Below, in pieces: positions 24,941 through 34,904 of a DNA stretch of 38,202 bases. The position numbers and the translations under genes are program-made. How positions within the stretch are numbered: the stretch's first letter is position 1; each line of letters opens with the position of its first letter. Source of the stretch: Myxococcota bacterium (GTDB lineage: Bacteria; Myxococcota_C; UBA6777); NCBI GenBank assembly GCA_023150835.1, contig JAKLKB010000073.1, positions 1 to 38,202 of the forward strand. The letters run 5' to 3'. The notes beneath the pieces were generated by a model. The model searched no databases. It was not told the DNA's origin and was given only the letters and a program-made list of their open reading frames with translations.

Positions 24941-27244
24941 ATGTTTGTTGTGAAGAGTTTGATCATGCCGATACATGGGACATTGCGTCATTGTCAGAAA
25001 AGCAGCGTTTGGAAGCGATGGAGTTTGTGGGGGCTGTGGTTTCTTGGGTTGATGTTTCAGAGTGCTTGTTTTGTCGGTTCTTTTTCGATGGTGGGATATC
25101 CGTGTGCCGATGCCGAAGAAGGGAGAGCGCGTTGCGGTCCCAACGAGCGGTGCGCAGAGGGGATCTGCACACTACTTGATGCGCCCGGGCCACCGTGTAA
25201 AGCGGCGTCCGATTGTCGCAGCGGCTTGTGCAACAAAGATGGTTTTTGTATGGCTTGCGCAAGCGCAAAAGACTGTGAATCGGGCGTTTGCGTCCAAGGC
25301 GTTTGTAAGTCTTGTGTCGATGCCAAGGATTGCGGAGATCTGCGTTGCGATGCAGGAGTCTGCAAACCTTGTGATACCAACGAACAATGCGTGACTGGGC
25401 GTTGTATCGAGGGTCGCTGCGTAGCCTGCGCAAAGCGAGAAGACTGCCGCTCGGGATTTTGTGAGCAAGGTGTGTGCAAACCCTGCAACAGCGACAGCCA
25501 ATGCCTCGGATACTGCGACGAACTCAACGGTGTCTGTCTTCCTTGCAGCCAAGACAACCAATGCCCGGGCTATTGCGACAAAGCGAGCGGTCTTTGTAAG
25601 CCTTGTGAAAAGCGAGAAGATTGCGTACTAACACTCTTCTGCAAGATCGCCGAAGGGCGCTGCGCGCCGTGTGATCGAGATAGCGATTGTCCCGGTGTAT
25701 GCGCCTCTACGGGTCGTTGTGTGCCTTGCAAAAAAGCTGACGATTGCTTGGAAACGTTTTTTTGCGGTGCGGGCGGCGTCTGTACCAAGTGCAATAGCGG
25801 AGCCGATTGTGGTTCGGGCGTTTGCGAAAAGGGCATTTGTCAGAAAAGCTGCGCGAGCGATGCGCAGTGTTCGTCTGGTCTGTGCAAAGCAGGGCGTTGT
25901 GAGAGCTGCGAAAAAGCCGAGGATTGCGCTTCGTTTCGATGTTCGGATGGACGTTGCTTGGGACCTTGCACACGCGATGATCAGTGCTTGAATGGTCGTC
26001 TTTGCAAGGGAGGCCGATGTGAACTGCCCGCCGAAGGGGAACCGTGTTCGGCATTGGCGGGGGCGGGTTGCCAAAAGGATCTCGTTTGCGTCTCGATTGA
26101 TGGGCAAAATCGTTGCCGTCAAGCTTGCGATCCGCTGGTGGTGTCGTCTTGTTCGGGCGGAAAAGCCTGCTCCTTCTTACAAGGCACTGCCTCGGAGGTC
26201 TTGGGCGTTTGCTTGCCTACACGCGCACAAGGAAAAAAAGTCGGCGAAACCTGCGATGCCTCCGCAAGCCCTTGCGACGTGGAGTTGATCTGTCGCAGTG
26301 ACGGCCTTCAGAGCTTGTGCCGCAAGGTCTGTGACACCAGCCTCCAAGGGATGTGCGCTCAAGGCGAAGAGTGTATCGCTATCGATCAACCCCGTTCAAA
26401 GATCGGCCTTTGTCTTCCTCCGACTTGTGAAAATATCCCGGGAAAGTGTACGAGCGGGACGTATTGTTATCAACGCGATTGTCGAAAGACTTGTGATCCT
26501 GTGAAGCCGACAGCCCTCCCTTGCACAATCACCGAATACTGCGAGGCGATCAGCGGCGGTGGCGTGGTCAAAGGCGTTTGCCTCGAACGAAGTTGCGGTG
26601 TTACGGGGCGCGTTTGCACATACCAACAAGTCTGCCGAGATCGGTTGTCTTGTCAGACGGCCACTCCCGCCAAGCCATGCAGCACGCAAGGAGATTGCGC
26701 AAGCGGTGGGTCTTGTGTGGATTGGGGCGGAGCCAAAACATGTGCCCTCGGTTGTACCGTCCCCAACAACACCGTCGATTGCGCCAAAGATTATCTTTGT
26801 GTCGCACAATCCGTCCTTTCCCCCGAAGTTCCGCGCTCTGCGTGTGTCCCTTCGCGTGGAGGAGGCTTGCAGGGCGCTGCGTGCGGAACCGTCAACACGT
26901 TGTGCGAGCGATCACACACATGCACTGCTTTTGGTGATGATGCGCTATGCCTCTTTACATGCGAACCGCGCCGAACCATCGGCCAACAAGGATGCACCTC
27001 AGGATACCGCTGCACCTCGCTACAAAATGGATTGGGCGTTTGCGTGCGCGATACCGTACGCAAAAATGCCGAAGAGTGCAGTCCCTTACTGGGGTTTTGT
27101 GAAAGCACCCATCTTTGCGTTAGCGAAACCAACCAACCGAAGGCGTATTGCCGCAAGATCTGCACGTCGTCTCTGGATTGCAGCAGCGGCGATCAGTGCT
27201 TTAGCATCGCAGGCGGCACACGCCAAGTTTGTTTGAAACCGTGA
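24941..27244 (+). CDS. Cys-rich repeat lipoprotein
   Basis: 767 residues from ATG 24941. ATG 24965 is an alternative start, and neither has a strong ribosome-binding site. A positively charged leader with a Trp/Leu-rich hydrophobic stretch ends in FQSAC, a likely lipobox, so the protein is probably lipid-anchored and faces the periplasm or outside. Residues about 55-360 hold about fifteen short modules of the form C..C....DC.SG.C..G.C, and residues about 360-767 hold longer modules (for example CQKDLVCVSIDGQNRC). This density of paired cysteines implies a rigid disulfide-bonded stalk. Such proteins are frequent in myxobacterial genomes. The function is unknown, perhaps adhesion or surface structure. 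Confidence 0.8.
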   Translation: MFVVKSLIMPIHGTLRHCQKSSVWKRWSLWGLWFLGLMFQSACFVGSFSMVGYPCADAEEGRARCGPNERCAEGICTLLDAPGPPCKAASDCRSGLCNKDGFCMACASAKDCESGVCVQGVCKSCVDAKDCGDLRCDAGVCKPCDTNEQCVTGRCIEGRCVACAKREDCRSGFCEQGVCKPCNSDSQCLGYCDELNGVCLPCSQDNQCPGYCDKASGLCKPCEKREDCVLTLFCKIAEGRCAPCDRDSDCPGVCASTGRCVPCKKADDCLETFFCGAGGVCTKCNSGADCGSGVCEKGICQKSCASDAQCSSGLCKAGRCESCEKAEDCASFRCSDGRCLGPCTRDDQCLNGRLCKGGRCELPAEGEPCSALAGAGCQKDLVCVSIDGQNRCRQACDPLVVSSCSGGKACSFLQGTASEVLGVCLPTRAQGKKVGETCDASASPCDVELICRSDGLQSLCRKVCDTSLQGMCAQGEECIAIDQPRSKIGLCLPPTCENIPGKCTSGTYCYQRDCRKTCDPVKPTALPCTITEYCEAISGGGVVKGVCLERSCGVTGRVCTYQQVCRDRLSCQTATPAKPCSTQGDCASGGSCVDWGGAKTCALGCTVPNNTVDCAKDYLCVAQSVLSPEVPRSACVPSRGGGLQGAACGTVNTLCERSHTCTAFGDDALCLFTCEPRRTIGQQGCTSGYRCTSLQNGLGVCVRDTVRKNAEECSPLLGFCESTHLCVSETNQPKAYCRKICTSSLDCSSGDQCFSIAGGTRQVCLKP

Positions 27245-27282
27245 AGATGGGGAAGGTGCGAAAAGGCGGAGGGATGGGGAGT

Positions 27283-27774
27283 TTAGAGGCCGGGTTCGTC
27301 GGCTTGTTGGCCGGGATGGAATTCGGAGTAGACGTAGATGGGGATGTGGAGAGAGCCGAGATGTTGTTGGATGAGGGGGAAGACTTCTTGCCAATCGAGT
27401 CCGCCGACGCCTGTGGCAAGCCGAGGGAGCGCGAGGCTGGTAAAGCCTTCTGTTTCGGCGAGTTTGTGGAGTGCGCGCAATGCGTGATTGACGTGGGCGA
27501 CGGTGGCTTTTCCGGGCCGCGAACCATGATCATAAGAGGCTTCTTGGGTCATTAAGTTGACGATACGCACTCCGCCCACACTACCCCACATCCAGATATC
27601 GCCTGCTTCGGGATGGGAGGTGTGGCAGTGGTGGCGAAAGTCTTTGTAGAGTGCGGGCCATTGTTCGCGCAAAGCGTGTGCGAGACCTTGATTGAAGGGA
27701 TCGTTGGGGGCGACTCCGTGGGCGATGGCTTGTGCTTTGGTTTTGAGGATATCGCCGCTAACTTCGTAAATCAT
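27283..27774 (-). CDS. Macro-domain protein
   Basis: 163 residues from ATG 27774, with AAGGAA upstream. A single macro domain fills the protein: MIYEVSGDILKTKAQAIAHGVAPND corresponds to the adenine and ribose-binding first loop, and LALPRLATGVGGLDW to the diphosphate-binding loop. Family members bind ADP-ribose or remove it from proteins or from ADP-ribose-1''-phosphate. The sequence is closer to the TARG1/Poa1-like group than to the MacroD group (by eye). It lies 18 bases downstream of the TraR/DksA-type gene, so the two are probably co-transcribed. It converges on the Cys-rich lipoprotein gene. Confidence 0.88.
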   Translation of the reverse strand: MIYEVSGDILKTKAQAIAHGVAPNDPFNQGLAHALREQWPALYKDFRHHCHTSHPEAGDIWMWGSVGGVRIVNLMTQEASYDHGSRPGKATVAHVNHALRALHKLAETEGFTSLALPRLATGVGGLDWQEVFPLIQQHLGSLHIPIYVYSEFHPGQQADEPGL

Positions 27775-27792
27775 GGTGTAATTCCTTTCTTA

Positions 27793-28131
27793 TTATGTTT
27801 CAGCAGATTCTGCGCACTTGATGCAGCGGGTTGCATAAGGGATGGCTTCGAGGCGCTTGGTTCCGATGGGATCGCCACAATCGTTGCAGACGCCGTAGGT
27901 TCCGTTGTGGATACGTTGGAGTGTTTGCTCGATCAGTCGGAGTTTTTGATGCGTCTGATCTTCGAGAGCAGCGAGGACTTCGCTGTTTTCGAGTTCGACG
28001 GCTTGTTCTTCAAAGTCCGCGCTGAGTGCGCCGTCTTCTTGGCGCAGATCGCCTTGGATCTTTTGAAGGCGGTGGCGCAGGGTTTGTGCTTCGGTTTCGA
28101 GCTTGGCGCGAAGGGTTGGGTGGTTCGTCAT
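27793..28131 (-). CDS. TraR/DksA-type C4 zinc-finger protein
   Basis: 112 residues. ATG 28131 has GAGGAGG close upstream and is preferred over an earlier in-frame start at 28197. Residues about 1-75 form a coiled-coil hairpin with an acidic tip region, and the C-terminus is a C4 finger CNDC-x17-CIKC. Members bind in the secondary channel of RNA polymerase and adjust transcription with ppGpp or alone. The acidic residues at the tip (DGALSADFEEQ) do not match the DksA DxxDxA motif exactly, so it may be a YbiI/YocK-like paralogue rather than DksA itself. The macro-domain gene follows. Confidence 0.88.
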   Translation of the reverse strand: MTNHPTLRAKLETEAQTLRHRLQKIQGDLRQEDGALSADFEEQAVELENSEVLAALEDQTHQKLRLIEQTLQRIHNGTYGVCNDCGDPIGTKRLEAIPYATRCIKCAESAET

Positions 28132-28552
28132 CTCGCCTCCTCGGGTGATGTGGCGTTGGGATGGGAGTTTGGGGGGGTGTGAAGAATGCGGGAACATCAG
28201 GAAAGAACAAGTGACTAGAAGGAGTCTGTTTTTGAATGCCTGTGTTCGGGGCTTTTTTCGCAGCGGTTTTCAGTATAGTTTGGGCGGATAGAAAAGCGGT
28301 GTGCAGATCAACAAGAAAGTTGACGCAGATCAACCGAGCAGTGAGGTGCATTTGCGGTTGAATGCTTGTGAAAAGGCCAAGTATCCGAGGTTTTGTGCGA
28401 GAAGGCGTCGTGTGTTGGAGGCGAGATTTGCAAAAAAAGAGAGGCCGCAAAGATCGCAGGGCACGAAGCCTCGTTTGATGCAAAATGTTTGAGTTGTATT
28501 CGCCTCCCGCAGATGCGGGATCTTGTGAGGAACGATACACAAAGGAGGACAG
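28132..28552 (+). promoter_or_regulatory. Upstream region of the giant secreted-protein gene
   Basis: The 421-base gap carries GCAGATCAAC twice, at 28303-28312 and 28325-28334, 22 bases apart and thus on the same helix face. A TATAGT box lies about 20 bases before them near 28275. A 6-bp hairpin CCCGCA-GA-TGCGGG at 28506-28519 lies in the likely leader, 33 bases before the start codon. No gene is seen in the gap. Confidence 0.35.
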
Positions 28553-31500
28553 ATGAGGCGGAGTTACGCGATCATCTTGCTTGGTTGGTGTTGCCTGTTG
28601 GTTTGGGCCGCGCCTGTGCAAGCGGAAGAACTCGGTTTTCTCGAACGTTTTGCGCTTTCTGCAGAGCGCAAAGCAGCGTTGAAGCAGTTGATTCCCGGGA
28701 CGGGAGATGCGTACTACTTTGAAAGTTTGTACTTGCAGCATCAAAACAAGTTGAAAGAGGTCGACGCTCTGTTGGTGCGGTGGCGTCAGCGATTTCCGTA
28801 TGATGGTCGATTGCAAGAGATCGAGCATCGGCAAGCATTGTTGCGCTATTCGAGCGATCCGAAGGCGGCCTTGGATTACTTGCGCGAAAAGCTGAATCTG
28901 TATTTCGGGCATCAAAGGCGGGTGCGCGGGGCAAAACCGACGCTACCCACTTCGCTCGATCAAAGCAAGATCAGTCGAGAGACTTTGTACAAACGGGCGA
29001 TGCGGCGATATTCGCCGATGGGTCGGTTTACGTCGTATGCCGAGCAGTGGTTGTTAGAAGAAAAGACAGAGCTCTCGGAGAGCCAGCGGGGAGAGATCTT
29101 GGGGCGGGTGACGCGGCCCGATATCAAAGATCTACCCGATATGATCGTGCGTGAGCTTCAACAAAAAGACACCTCGATCTCGTTTGGTAGCCGCACGATT
29201 CATGGGAAGCTGACGCTGGCGCAGCTTGATGCTTGTCGTCGGATGATGCCGTCATTGCGGGATGATAGCAACTTTGTTCGGACGTATCTTGAGCGCCTGA
29301 AACCTGTGGACGATGTAGATTTGACGCATGATCTTGTCGCACGTGAAGCCCATCTCAAGCGCGTGTGGGAGTTTGCGAAGAAGCTTGGCAGCGTACACGC
29401 TCCATTGAAGCTCCATGTTTTGTACCACTGGTTGGAAGTGGAAGAACAGCGTGGTGTCTACAACCGCAGCCGCTTTGTTCAATATCTGCGGATGCCCCGC
29501 CAAGTGTCTTACCTGCCGTATGCGTTTCGCCGTCGTCATGGTTATTCGCTGCCATCGATGGGAGGGGATTATTCGTCGATTACAGGGCAAGCAGCCGTAT
29601 ACGACGATTGGGCGTTGGTGCAGCGCTTTTTGCAGCAGTATTTTGTGAAGGACGCCAGTTATACGGGCTTTTCATCGTTGATCGACAAGAGCCACCTGCA
29701 ACCGTTGTTTGCGCGAACGAAGCTAATGGCGGGGGTGGGTTCTGCGGAGCGATGGATCGCGATGCTGTCGCCCTCAGAGTACCAGAGCTTGCGCGATCGG
29801 GTGGATCTGGACTTTGCGCGCAGCAACACCGATCACTTTGGCGTCGCTCAAGAAGTCAAACTCGATCTGTTTTTGAAGAACGTGAAAAAGCTGATCGTCA
29901 AGGTCTATCGGATCAACGCGGAGAGCTATTATCGGCAGCACAAAAAGGAAGTGACAACGGCGTTGAATCTGGATGGTTTGGTCGCGAATAGCGAAGAGAG
30001 CTACACGTATGAAGAAGCGCCGATCTTGCGCGTTCGCCAGTCTTTTTCGTTTCCGTCGCTCAAACAGCGCGGCGTGTATGTGATCGATTTTATCGGCAAC
30101 GGCAAGAGCAGCCGAGCATTGATCCGCAAAGGGAAGTTGTTTTACTTGGAACGCCAAAGCGTGGCGGGGCATATCTTCACGATCCTCGACGAAGAAGGAA
30201 AGCCCGCTGCAAAGCCAAGCATCTGGATGGATGGGCGCGAGTATACCGCCGATAAGAAGGGGAAGATCGCGATCCCTTATTCTAACCACCCCCGGACGAG
30301 CAAGATCCTGTTGGCGAGCGGGGACTTTGTTTCGCTTTCATCCTTTGAACATCGCGCCGAACGCTACGACTTTCGCGTTGGGTTTGCGTTGGATCGAGAA
30401 TCGCTGCTTGCAGGGAAAAAAGCCAAATTGCTGATCCGACCGAGTCTTTCGATTCATGGTCAGCCTGCTCCGTTGAGGCTGTTGGAAGAAGTGAGTCTTG
30501 AGATGACGGCGACAGATCGCTTTCACGTGTCTGCCTCGAAACGCACCGAAGATTTGAAGTGGGTGGCAGGGCGCGAGTACGTGCATATTTTCCGTGTGCC
30601 CGAACAAGCGAGCCGTTTGTCTTTTGTGCTGCGCGCCAAGGTCAAGAATTTGGCCACAGGCAAAGAAGATGCGTTGTCAGCAAGCAGCACCAAGGAGATC
30701 AACGGCATCGATCGCGGCAGCCAGCTTCATGCGCTACATCTGATCCACGCGGGCGGTGCTTATGCGGTGGAGTTGTTGGATCGCAATGGCCAGCCGATCC
30801 CTGATCGTGTGGCACGCATCACCTTGAAGCATCGGCTGTTTACGGATAGCGTGACGGTGCGCCTGCGCACAGATCACAACGGACGTGTTTCGCTTGGAGC
30901 GTTGTCCGAGATCGAAGAGATCAACGCTTCGTCACCAAGCGCATCTTCGAAGACTTGGCCGCTTTTCCCTGACCGTACGGCCTATCCGCATACGATCCAC
31001 GCACGCGCAGGAGAAACCATCTCGATCCCTGCACATCCGGGGGCTGCGTTGTCTTCGGAGCATCTGGCCTTTTTTGAAAAGCGCGGCGAGGGCTATCTCC
31101 ACGATCTGTTTGATCGCGTGCGCTTGGAAAAAGGCTTTTTTGTGCTGGATGATCTGAAGGCCGGAGAATACGAGATCTTCTTGAAAGGCACACGTCAAGC
31201 CATCGCGTTGCGCGTCGCAAAAGGCGATTTGCGCGGCGACAAAGACAAACCACGCGACCCTTATGTGGTCAGCAAAGACTTTTTCTTGCAACATAACTAT
31301 CGACAGCCTGTGAACTTACAAACTTCGGTGGATGCGAAGCAAGTGACCTTGCAAGTCAGCCATGCGACACCGCAAACGCGGGTGCATCTGATCGCGACGC
31401 GGTTTTGGCCGGAGTTTGACGTGTATGGGGATCTGTTTCAGAGCTATGCGTTGGGAACGCGATCGATGAAGCTCGAACGCCCGCTTTCGCAGTATGCGAC

Positions 31501-34500
31501 TGGTCGGGATATCGGTGACGAGTACCGTTATATCTTGGATCGCAAGTACGCCAAAAAATACCCGGGGAATATGTTGCGTCGGCCCGGTCTGCTGTTGAAT
31601 CCGTGGGCCGTTCGTTCCACGCAAACTGCCCTCGATCTGGCGGGTGGCGGTGGCGGTTTTGGCGGTCGCGGTGGCGGTCGCGGTGGATGGGGTTCTGGTG
31701 AAAGTTTCGGGCGAGGGTTCCGTCACATGGTTTCGGGTGTTTCGCCGAATCTGGACTTTTTGAAGTATCCCTCGGTGGTTCTCGAAAACCTGACGCCCAA
31801 CAAACAAGGCCAGATCGTGATCGATCGAGCGCTCTTGAAGCATCATCACCTGCTTCATCTGGTGGTGTTGGATGACAACCAAGGCATCTATCGCGTGATC
31901 TCGATGCCCGAAGTGGCTCCTGTGTATCAGGATCTTCGTTTGATCGTCAGTCTGCCGTCGAAGGGCCACTTTACGCAACAAAAGCAGGTCGCAAACGTCG
32001 CAACGGGCGGGCAATTCAAGTTGGCCGATATCACTTCGTCTGAGATGGAACGGCTCGATAGTTTGGAGCGCGTGTTTACGCTGTTGCAGACGCTGTGCAG
32101 CGATAGCCGCCTCAAAGACTTTGCTGCGTTGATGCGTTGGCCCTCGATGACGGAGACGGAAAAGCTGGCCTTTTATGGTAAGCACGCCTCACATGAACTG
32201 AACTTTTTCTTGTTCCGCCATGATGCAGCCTTCTTTGCCAAGGTGATTCGGCCCTATCTGGCGAACAAATACGAAAAAACGTTTTTGGATCGTTGGCTGC
32301 TTGGCGAAGAGGTCGTCTCGTTCTTACAGCCTTGGGCTTATAGTCAGTTGAATGTGTTTGAGCGGATCTTGTTGGCCCAGCGGATCAAAGGCGAGTTGCC
32401 GCACACCGCGCAACGCCTTGCGGATGAGTTGGCGTTGCGTCCGATGGATCCGCAAGCATGGAGTCGGTTGTTTGATGCGGTGTTGGGGCTTCGAGCCCTT
32501 GATCAGTCCGATGATACAGGGATTCGTGATGCCCGCGAAAAAAGCATGGAAGAAGCGCGCACCCGTGCATACGATGCGATGAAAGAACGTGCTGCGGATA
32601 TGCCCGCTCCACCGCCTTCAATGGCCGCCCCGTCAGCACCCATGCCGAGCAGCGGTGCTGCGGGGTTTGCAGCCCGTTATCGAAGGGGCCGCCGTATGTA
32701 CAAACGCAGCGCACGCCCGATGAAAATGAAGATGGCTGACGAAGAGGCGGCCAAGCCCGCCGAGAAAAAAGAAGACGAGGATATGGATCGTCGCAGCCAA
32801 CTCGCACAGTTCTTTCGCCAAAAAGAAAAGACCCAAGAATGGGCGGAAAACAACTATTACAAGCGGGTTCTGGCGGAGCAAAACGCCGCATTGATCGGAA
32901 ACAACCGTTTCTGGCACGCACTGGCGCGTCACGACGGCAAAGGCCCGTTCTTGTCGCGTTATATCGTCGAAGCCTCCAGCAACGCGAGTGAAGCGCTGCT
33001 TGCCTTGGCTGTCTTGGATCTGCCGTGGAAAGCGGGCACGCCCAAAGTGGATTACAAGGGCAGAAGCTTGCTGCTGACGGCTCCCAAAGCGATGATGATC
33101 TTCCACAAACAGATCCGCTCGGTGGATGCACCCAAGCAAAAAAGCCCGCTGTTGGTGAGCCAAGGCTACTTTGATGCTGCGCGTCGCTATCAGTATGTAG
33201 GCGGCCAACGTGTCGAGCGTTATGTGACCGAAGAATTCTTGTCGCAAAAAGTCTATGGCACGCAGGTGATCATCACCAACCCGACCGCTGCACGCCTCAA
33301 ACTGGAAGTTTTGTTGCAGATCCCCCAAGGCGCGATGCCTGTTGCCAATGGTCGCGTGACGCATACGCAACTGATCCATCTCGGGGCTTACCAAACAAAG
33401 CGCCTTGCTTATCTGTTCTACTTCCCGTCCAACGGTCGATTTGAGCATTTCCCTGTGCATGTTTCCCAAGATGGCCGTCTGTTGGCCTTTGCCGCGCCCT
33501 TTCTGTTTAAGGTCGTAGGCAAGCTGTCCAAGATCGATGGCGATAGCTGGGAATACATCTCGCAAGAAGCTCCCGAAGAAAAGACCTTGGCTTATCTCCA
33601 AAAAGCCAATCTTACACGGGTGAATCTGGCCGATCTCGCTTGGCGGATGAAGGATCTGACCTTTTTCCAAAAAGCTCTCGCGACCCTGCAACAACGCCAC
33701 TACTTCCACCCCTTACTTTGGTCTTACAGCATCCATCACAACCAGCCTTCGGTCATCACCGAATACCTCAAGCACCAAGACAGCTTCCTTTCGGTGTGCG
33801 GCTCCTATCTGCGCTCCCCCTTGGTGCAGATCGACCCCGTCGAACGCAAGCTGTATGAACACCTCGAATATCGGCCTCTTGTGAATGCCCGAGCGCATGC
33901 CTTGGGCAAAGGTCGCAAGATCCTCAACGACCGATTCCGTGAACAATACCAGCGCTTGCTCAAGATCCTCTCTTACAAGCCCGCACTTTCGGCTCACGAT
34001 CACATCGCCGTTGCGTACTACCTCTTGCTTCAAGATCGCACCGAAGAAGCCTTGGCACGCTTTGCCTTGGTCGACGCCAAGCAGCTTTCCTCGCAGATCC
34101 AGTACGATTATTTCCGCGCATACATGGGCTTCTTTGGTGAAAAGCCCGATGATGCCCGTGTGATCGCAGCTTCGTACAAAGATCACCCCGTACCGCGCTG
34201 GCGAAAACGCTTCCGTGAAGTGCTTTCGCAGTTGGATGAGATCGTCGGAAAGACCGCTGTTTCTGCACCCATCGAGAAAACGGCGGCCAAGGACACCAGC
34301 CCTAGTCTGACCCTCAAACTCGAAGGTCGTAAGCTGTCGTTGCGCTTTGCGAACCTCAACACGATCCAGATCCGCTATTACCCGATGGATGTGGAGCTGC
34401 TGTTCTCGCGCAGCCCGTTCTTACGGCAGCTTTCGGGACGCTTTACTGTGGTCAAGCCAGCCTTCGTCAGCACGCAACAGGTCAATACCGCCCAGCGTGC

Positions 34501-34873
34501 GCTTGATCTAGAGCTTCCTGCCCAATTCCAAAACAGCAACGTGATGATCGAAGTGTCTGCTCATGGACTCCATCGCAACGTCGTTTCGTACGCCAACGCG
34601 CTTGATGTGCAGATATTCGAGCAACAAGGACACCTCCAAGTCTTACACGAAAAGACCCAACGCGGTATGTCGCGTGTGTACGTCAAAGTCTATGCCCGTC
34701 TCAACGGTGGTTCCGTCCAGTTCTACAAAGACGGATACACCGACCTTCGCGGGCGTTTTGATTACGCTTCTTTGAGCACAGATACACTCGATCGCGTCGA
34801 GCGCTTCTCTGTCTTGATCCTCTCCGAAAAAGAGGGTGCCGTCGTCCGCGAGATCTCTCCCCCCCGCCAATAG
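28553..34873 (+). CDS. Giant secreted macroglobulin-like protein, 2106 residues
   Basis: ATG preceded by AAAGGAGG. A Sec signal peptide (RRSYAIILLGWCCLLVWAAPVQA, cut before EE in two parts: charged start, hydrophobic core) is clear, so it acts in the periplasm or outside. Residues about 430-700 look like macroglobulin-type beta sandwiches: LKNVKKLIVKVYRI, GVYVIDFIGNGKSSRALI, and DEEGKPAAKPSIWMDGREY. A Gly-rich stretch (about 1029-1057, GGGGGFGGRGGGRGG) and a Pro/Met/Lys-rich segment (about 1349-1412) act as linkers. The C-terminal 700 residues alternate beta-rich and helical repeats. No CxEQ thioester motif was found, so a trap mechanism by covalent bonding is unlikely. The family is not certain. 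It stands alone, flanked by long intergenic regions. Confidence 0.75.
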   Translation: MRRSYAIILLGWCCLLVWAAPVQAEELGFLERFALSAERKAALKQLIPGTGDAYYFESLYLQHQNKLKEVDALLVRWRQRFPYDGRLQEIEHRQALLRYSSDPKAALDYLREKLNLYFGHQRRVRGAKPTLPTSLDQSKISRETLYKRAMRRYSPMGRFTSYAEQWLLEEKTELSESQRGEILGRVTRPDIKDLPDMIVRELQQKDTSISFGSRTIHGKLTLAQLDACRRMMPSLRDDSNFVRTYLERLKPVDDVDLTHDLVAREAHLKRVWEFAKKLGSVHAPLKLHVLYHWLEVEEQRGVYNRSRFVQYLRMPRQVSYLPYAFRRRHGYSLPSMGGDYSSITGQAAVYDDWALVQRFLQQYFVKDASYTGFSSLIDKSHLQPLFARTKLMAGVGSAERWIAMLSPSEYQSLRDRVDLDFARSNTDHFGVAQEVKLDLFLKNVKKLIVKVYRINAESYYRQHKKEVTTALNLDGLVANSEESYTYEEAPILRVRQSFSFPSLKQRGVYVIDFIGNGKSSRALIRKGKLFYLERQSVAGHIFTILDEEGKPAAKPSIWMDGREYTADKKGKIAIPYSNHPRTSKILLASGDFVSLSSFEHRAERYDFRVGFALDRESLLAGKKAKLLIRPSLSIHGQPAPLRLLEEVSLEMTATDRFHVSASKRTEDLKWVAGREYVHIFRVPEQASRLSFVLRAKVKNLATGKEDALSASSTKEINGIDRGSQLHALHLIHAGGAYAVELLDRNGQPIPDRVARITLKHRLFTDSVTVRLRTDHNGRVSLGALSEIEEINASSPSASSKTWPLFPDRTAYPHTIHARAGETISIPAHPGAALSSEHLAFFEKRGEGYLHDLFDRVRLEKGFFVLDDLKAGEYEIFLKGTRQAIALRVAKGDLRGDKDKPRDPYVVSKDFFLQHNYRQPVNLQTSVDAKQVTLQVSHATPQTRVHLIATRFWPEFDVYGDLFQSYALGTRSMKLERPLSQYATGRDIGDEYRYILDRKYAKKYPGNMLRRPGLLLNPWAVRSTQTALDLAGGGGGFGGRGGGRGGWGSGESFGRGFRHMVSGVSPNLDFLKYPSVVLENLTPNKQGQIVIDRALLKHHHLLHLVVLDDNQGIYRVISMPEVAPVYQDLRLIVSLPSKGHFTQQKQVANVATGGQFKLADITSSEMERLDSLERVFTLLQTLCSDSRLKDFAALMRWPSMTETEKLAFYGKHASHELNFFLFRHDAAFFAKVIRPYLANKYEKTFLDRWLLGEEVVSFLQPWAYSQLNVFERILLAQRIKGELPHTAQRLADELALRPMDPQAWSRLFDAVLGLRALDQSDDTGIRDAREKSMEEARTRAYDAMKERAADMPAPPPSMAAPSAPMPSSGAAGFAARYRRGRRMYKRSARPMKMKMADEEAAKPAEKKEDEDMDRRSQLAQFFRQKEKTQEWAENNYYKRVLAEQNAALIGNNRFWHALARHDGKGPFLSRYIVEASSNASEALLALAVLDLPWKAGTPKVDYKGRSLLLTAPKAMMIFHKQIRSVDAPKQKSPLLVSQGYFDAARRYQYVGGQRVERYVTEEFLSQKVYGTQVIITNPTAARLKLEVLLQIPQGAMPVANGRVTHTQLIHLGAYQTKRLAYLFYFPSNGRFEHFPVHVSQDGRLLAFAAPFLFKVVGKLSKIDGDSWEYISQEAPEEKTLAYLQKANLTRVNLADLAWRMKDLTFFQKALATLQQRHYFHPLLWSYSIHHNQPSVITEYLKHQDSFLSVCGSYLRSPLVQIDPVERKLYEHLEYRPLVNARAHALGKGRKILNDRFREQYQRLLKILSYKPALSAHDHIAVAYYLLLQDRTEEALARFALVDAKQLSSQIQYDYFRAYMGFFGEKPDDARVIAASYKDHPVPRWRKRFREVLSQLDEIVGKTAVSAPIEKTAAKDTSPSLTLKLEGRKLSLRFANLNTIQIRYYPMDVELLFSRSPFLRQLSGRFTVVKPAFVSTQQVNTAQRALDLELPAQFQNSNVMIEVSAHGLHRNVVSYANALDVQIFEQQGHLQVLHEKTQRGMSRVYVKVYARLNGGSVQFYKDGYTDLRGRFDYASLSTDTLDRVERFSVLILSEKEGAVVREISPPRQ

Positions 34874-34875
34874 CC

Positions 34876-34901
34876 CCTTCATCCTTCATCCTTCATCCTT
34901 C
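34876..34901. repeat. Tandem CCTTCAT heptamers
   Basis: Three full CCTTCAT units plus CCTTC follow the stop of the giant gene and abut the repeat element at 34905. They are intergenic. Confidence 0.85.
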
Positions 34902-34904
34902 GTA

